In this document: positions 60,723 through 64,000 of the stretch, piece after piece
Numbering within the stretch: position 1 is the first letter of the stretch
Layout: each line of letters starts with the position of its first letter
Assembly: GCF_032062135.1 (NCBI RefSeq)
Contig: NC_092869.1
Coordinates: 42,456,718 to 42,520,717, forward strand
DNA from: Pyxicephalus adspersus
Lineage: Eukaryota; Chordata; Amphibia; Anura; Pyxicephalidae
DNA length: 64,000 nt
Direction of reading: 5' to 3'
Position numbers and translations under genes: made by a program
Notes under the pieces: model-generated
Databases searched by the model: none
Seen by the model: the letters and a program-made list of their open reading frames with translations, nothing else
What the model was told of the DNA's origin: nothing

Positions 60723-63700
60723 ACATAAAATAATAATGTATTTTTTTCTATTTGGGTCAATTTAAGCAATGCAAAATGTATTTCTGAAGAACCCGAGCAC
60801 AAGCAGAGGAGAAAATTACATTTCATCAAATTAAGTTGCCAAAATCAAATTCTCCATCTTATCAATATGGCGGTTATCTACAGACAGCCCCAGCATTTAG
60901 GCTGCCATTGTGTATCTTACTGGAAACAATGTAGCAGAACTGGAATGCCGGAAACAAGGACGGATCCACAAAATTACAGTTCGGTCTTATAAAGCAATTT
61001 TTTGAGTAAACGTTTCTTTTGGGCTGCCTAGAAGAGGAACGAATGGTGCATTTAAGGATATTAAGAGCAGTTTGTCCCCTGAATTGTTTACCTGCAAACA
61101 TTTTACAGTCTGCCATCTAAAAAGATGCCACCAAATTAAAAGTTGTCATGATCCTCATCTTCCAAATGCCCCCCAAGAACCTGCTTCACTATGGCTGCCC
61201 TAAAGGACACACGTTGCTGAGCCCGTTGCCATGAGTTGTATAAATGCAATGCATGCTTTATATAGCACAGCATGCAGCAAAGCAGGGAAAGTTGGCATTT
61301 CCATGCACCAATGCATGGCTTGTACAAAGTGTTAAAAGCTTAGCAGCAGCTCTGAAACTGGGGGTGCAAAAAATACACCAACATGAGTTCCCTGGTTCCA
61401 GCACTGCAAGTCGTGTACAGCCATGCCAACATAAATTAAAACATAGCAGAGGTTGTACAGCTCAGAGTCAGAAGATGAGGTTATTATGAGCAGCCTACTG
61501 AGTATATAAAACACAGAAAAAATAAACTAAATGTTCTTTTCTGACTCCCTTCTGATATTCTCCAAATGTATTTGTTGGCAGGAGTTGTGACATCTTCCAT
61601 ACCAGATAATAGACACCAGTGTATCTAATGGGAACAACTATTTTTTTGGACGGTGTTAAGTGAGCATTAGATCCCTTTTTGGGTATTTATGGATGGCTGC
61701 CTCTCTGCTGGGGATATGTTTAACCACTGTTGGTGACCAGGTGATGGGAAACTCCACAATTATACAATTGCATTGGAAAAGGAAAATCTTCCAATGGATA
61801 CACCTGTGTTTCAATGTAACCTAAAGGAGACTGGCAGTTGACTGGCAATTCCCACATGGCTGGCAGCAGATTAGCCCAAACCGCACCTGCCTATAGTCAG
61901 TTGCCAACATTTATCAAAACCGTCGACTGCTTCTATGACTTTTCCATTGAATCAGAGAATAGCTGCAACACCAGACCAAAATCAGGTCTTAAAAAGCAAT
62001 TTCTGGTGGGCAGCTAGTGGGCACAAAAGGGGAGATTCCTTTGACTATATGTGGCATCTAGGTCAGGAAGTGAAAGACACAGACAAAAATAAAAATGTGT
62101 TCAGGTTTTTATTTATTCCTTAATATTACAGGCAATGGTTTTAAGTACCTAAAGGAACATTTTCTAAAAGCTGCCATAGCAATCCACGCCTTATGGAAAA
62201 GCCAATTGCTTGGATAATATCCCAATACTGTTCCCTTTAATACTCCCTATTCCAGAACAAGAATATAAGCTAAAGATGGACTTTCCTCTGAATTTCTTGC
62301 ATACTTGTTCTGGGTCAATGACTATTAAAATCAGAAGGAGCATAATAGCCAAAAACTACAAATTCCAGGGGGTGGTCAGCAATGGTGGCTCAGACTTCCG
62401 TTTTTAGCTCCCAAAACTTTGTGTGTCACAAACAGGATCAACATTCATTTTGTGTAGCTATATGAAAATAAAATGCTTTTCATGGTTTATCCAACAGACT
62501 AACAGGCAGCCAATGGGAAGCAAGGACGGATAATCATTAGCCATACCCTCTGGCTGCACCCCATTCCCCAAGAAGTATCAGGGAACCAATTTTGCACTTC
62601 CAAAGGATGTTGAGGACGTAAGAGGAAAAGAAGTCCTAAAAATTTGACTCCTACATGCTGCACATTGTTATGCACCCCGAATGCACATCATCATTGTTAT
62701 GCATGACTTATAAAGCACCAACATATGATGCTACGCTGTACACAAAATGGGGGCTGCAGATGACAAAACTTGCATACTAGACAAATACAAACGAGGACTC
62801 TGACCTATATTCTATTTGTACTGCCTGTACACAAAACCGTGCCAGACAAATTTCAGACAGAAGGACAAAAAAACCAGTCTGTGCCCAAACCAGAGAGGTG
62901 ACATACATACTACTGGGACAATTATTTTCATTACGAACATACTCCTAATACAACTCGCCTATGATGAAATCACACAAGGTCACCTCCTGCCGACAAGCGA
63001 TGTGTATGGAGCTTGTTCATCGATAATTGGGTTTAAAAGGGAGTAATCCCACAGGAGCAGATCTGTCTGGAAACAGAGAGGCGGCTCAATATCAACAGAT
63101 GCAACATCGGAACATCACGGCAAGTAACCCGAGAATACTCCGGGGTCTCCAGCAAAATGCATGGAAGTCCAATAGAGAATTACACACTCTGGAGATGAAG
63201 AATTTCACAGATGATACTGAATTATTGTTGCAAGTGGTGCAATCTGTCAGATAGTTTGATGATGGGAGTTCTTTAAGTAACGAGGGCTTTCTACCTTTCA
63301 CATAAGGGGTATATGGGGGCATTTTCCCCAATGACCCCCAGTGTAATGGGTCCCTTCCATGGATGACCAATATAAAGGAAACACTATTGAGTTTTCACGG
63401 TCTACATTTCTTTCCTATTGCTTAAAATAATTTATTATATACAGCAACTCAATGCCAAATAAATTTCACATTGCATTTTTTAACATTAATTCTTGTATCT
63501 CAGTGTAGAGAGCCCAATGTACCCTGGGCTGTAGATATAATTATTAAAATGGGTTCCCTGGGACCCAAAGTAATTTCAAGGGTTTTTCCATGTTGGGAAA
63601 GGCTTTCCTGCAGAAATAAACACACTTGAGTTGATTGCTGCTACTCCATTTTTCGAGTCTTGGTATGCAAGACATCCAGATGAAAGTGTCGTACAGCAAC

Positions 63701-64000
63701 TGTTGCTTCGCTCGAGAAAAGGTCATGCAATAGAGTAGACATTGTTTCTGCACAATCCCCAGTCTGTGAGCTATACATTCTTACAGTCCTAATCAAGAGG
63801 GGGCTCGTTCTTTTCAACAATGCGACCACTATGTTTGTGACCGTCCTCACCGCCGTTCTACACAATTGGCTATATTGAAACCAGCTCATTAAACACAAAC
63901 CATTCAGACAAAATCAATCAGTAGAACAGAGACCTGAATCCTAATGAAGACGAAGAAGACGCTGGATTTCACTTTTCAAAAATGACATTACGACCCTTGA
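60723..64000. other. Non-coding, presumed fermt2 intron to window edge
   Basis: One tail-like fragment at 62709-62765 ('ataaagcaccaacatatgat'). 63290-63380 echoes the repeat family of 28.6 kb, and 63550-63600 echoes 1470-1515 ('tttcaagggtt'). No exon was found on either strand. Confidence 0.45.

Noticed and set aside
54887..64000. Search for fermt2 exons encoding F0/F1
   Set aside because: No - strand match to the conserved WWEKKRTWLL or KYVKVKV regions was found; these exons must lie beyond the window.

Overview
This is vertebrate nuclear DNA, most likely from a frog and probably a ranoid (inferred, no species assigned). Two intron-containing protein-coding genes can be read exon by exon, and almost everything else is transposon-derived. 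The V-SINE/L2 copies ending in a shared 'tacagcgctgcgtaatatg' tail, the TTAA-flanked and palindromic MITEs, the Tc1 and mariner remnants, the CR1/L2-type LINE pieces and the hammerhead-like Penelope-type motifs together look anuran. Two runs of N (6622-6674 and 8918-9005) show a draft assembly.

Layout. 1-840: upstream DNA with one L2/SINE tail. 841-8900, + strand: complete hsp90aa1 (cytosolic HSP90 alpha). It has a phased heat-shock element, a TATA box, a non-coding first exon and ten coding exons that splice to 726 residues ending in MEEVD. About 8.9-24 kb: gene-poor DNA between the two genes, holding V-SINEs, a CR1/L2 LINE 3' end, a hAT-like MITE, an L2 tail split by a TTAA MITE, a palindromic MITE and an unidentified coding-like relic. 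24-54.9 kb, - strand: fermt2 (kindlin-2), twelve constitutive coding exons encoding about the last 549 residues, plus a strong candidate 33-bp in-frame cassette exon. The 5' exons (F0 and most of F1) lie beyond the right edge. 54.9-64 kb: non-coding, presumed fermt2 intron, with two minisatellites.

The two genes are convergent (tail to tail). HSP90 alpha is the inducible ATP-driven cytosolic chaperone; kindlin-2 is the focal-adhesion co-activator of integrins. Nothing in the window links their functions. In human both genes are on chromosome 14 but far apart, so their adjacency here is notable.

Most of the interest is in the repeats: five hammerhead-ribozyme-like motifs inside fermt2 introns, ultra-short tail-only retroinsertions with target duplications, three insertions whose order can be read (TTAA MITE into an L2 tail, mariner into a Tc1 terminus, V-SINE into a minisatellite), a minisatellite that resembles an L2/SINE tail, and a 17-bp perfect hairpin followed by poly(A).
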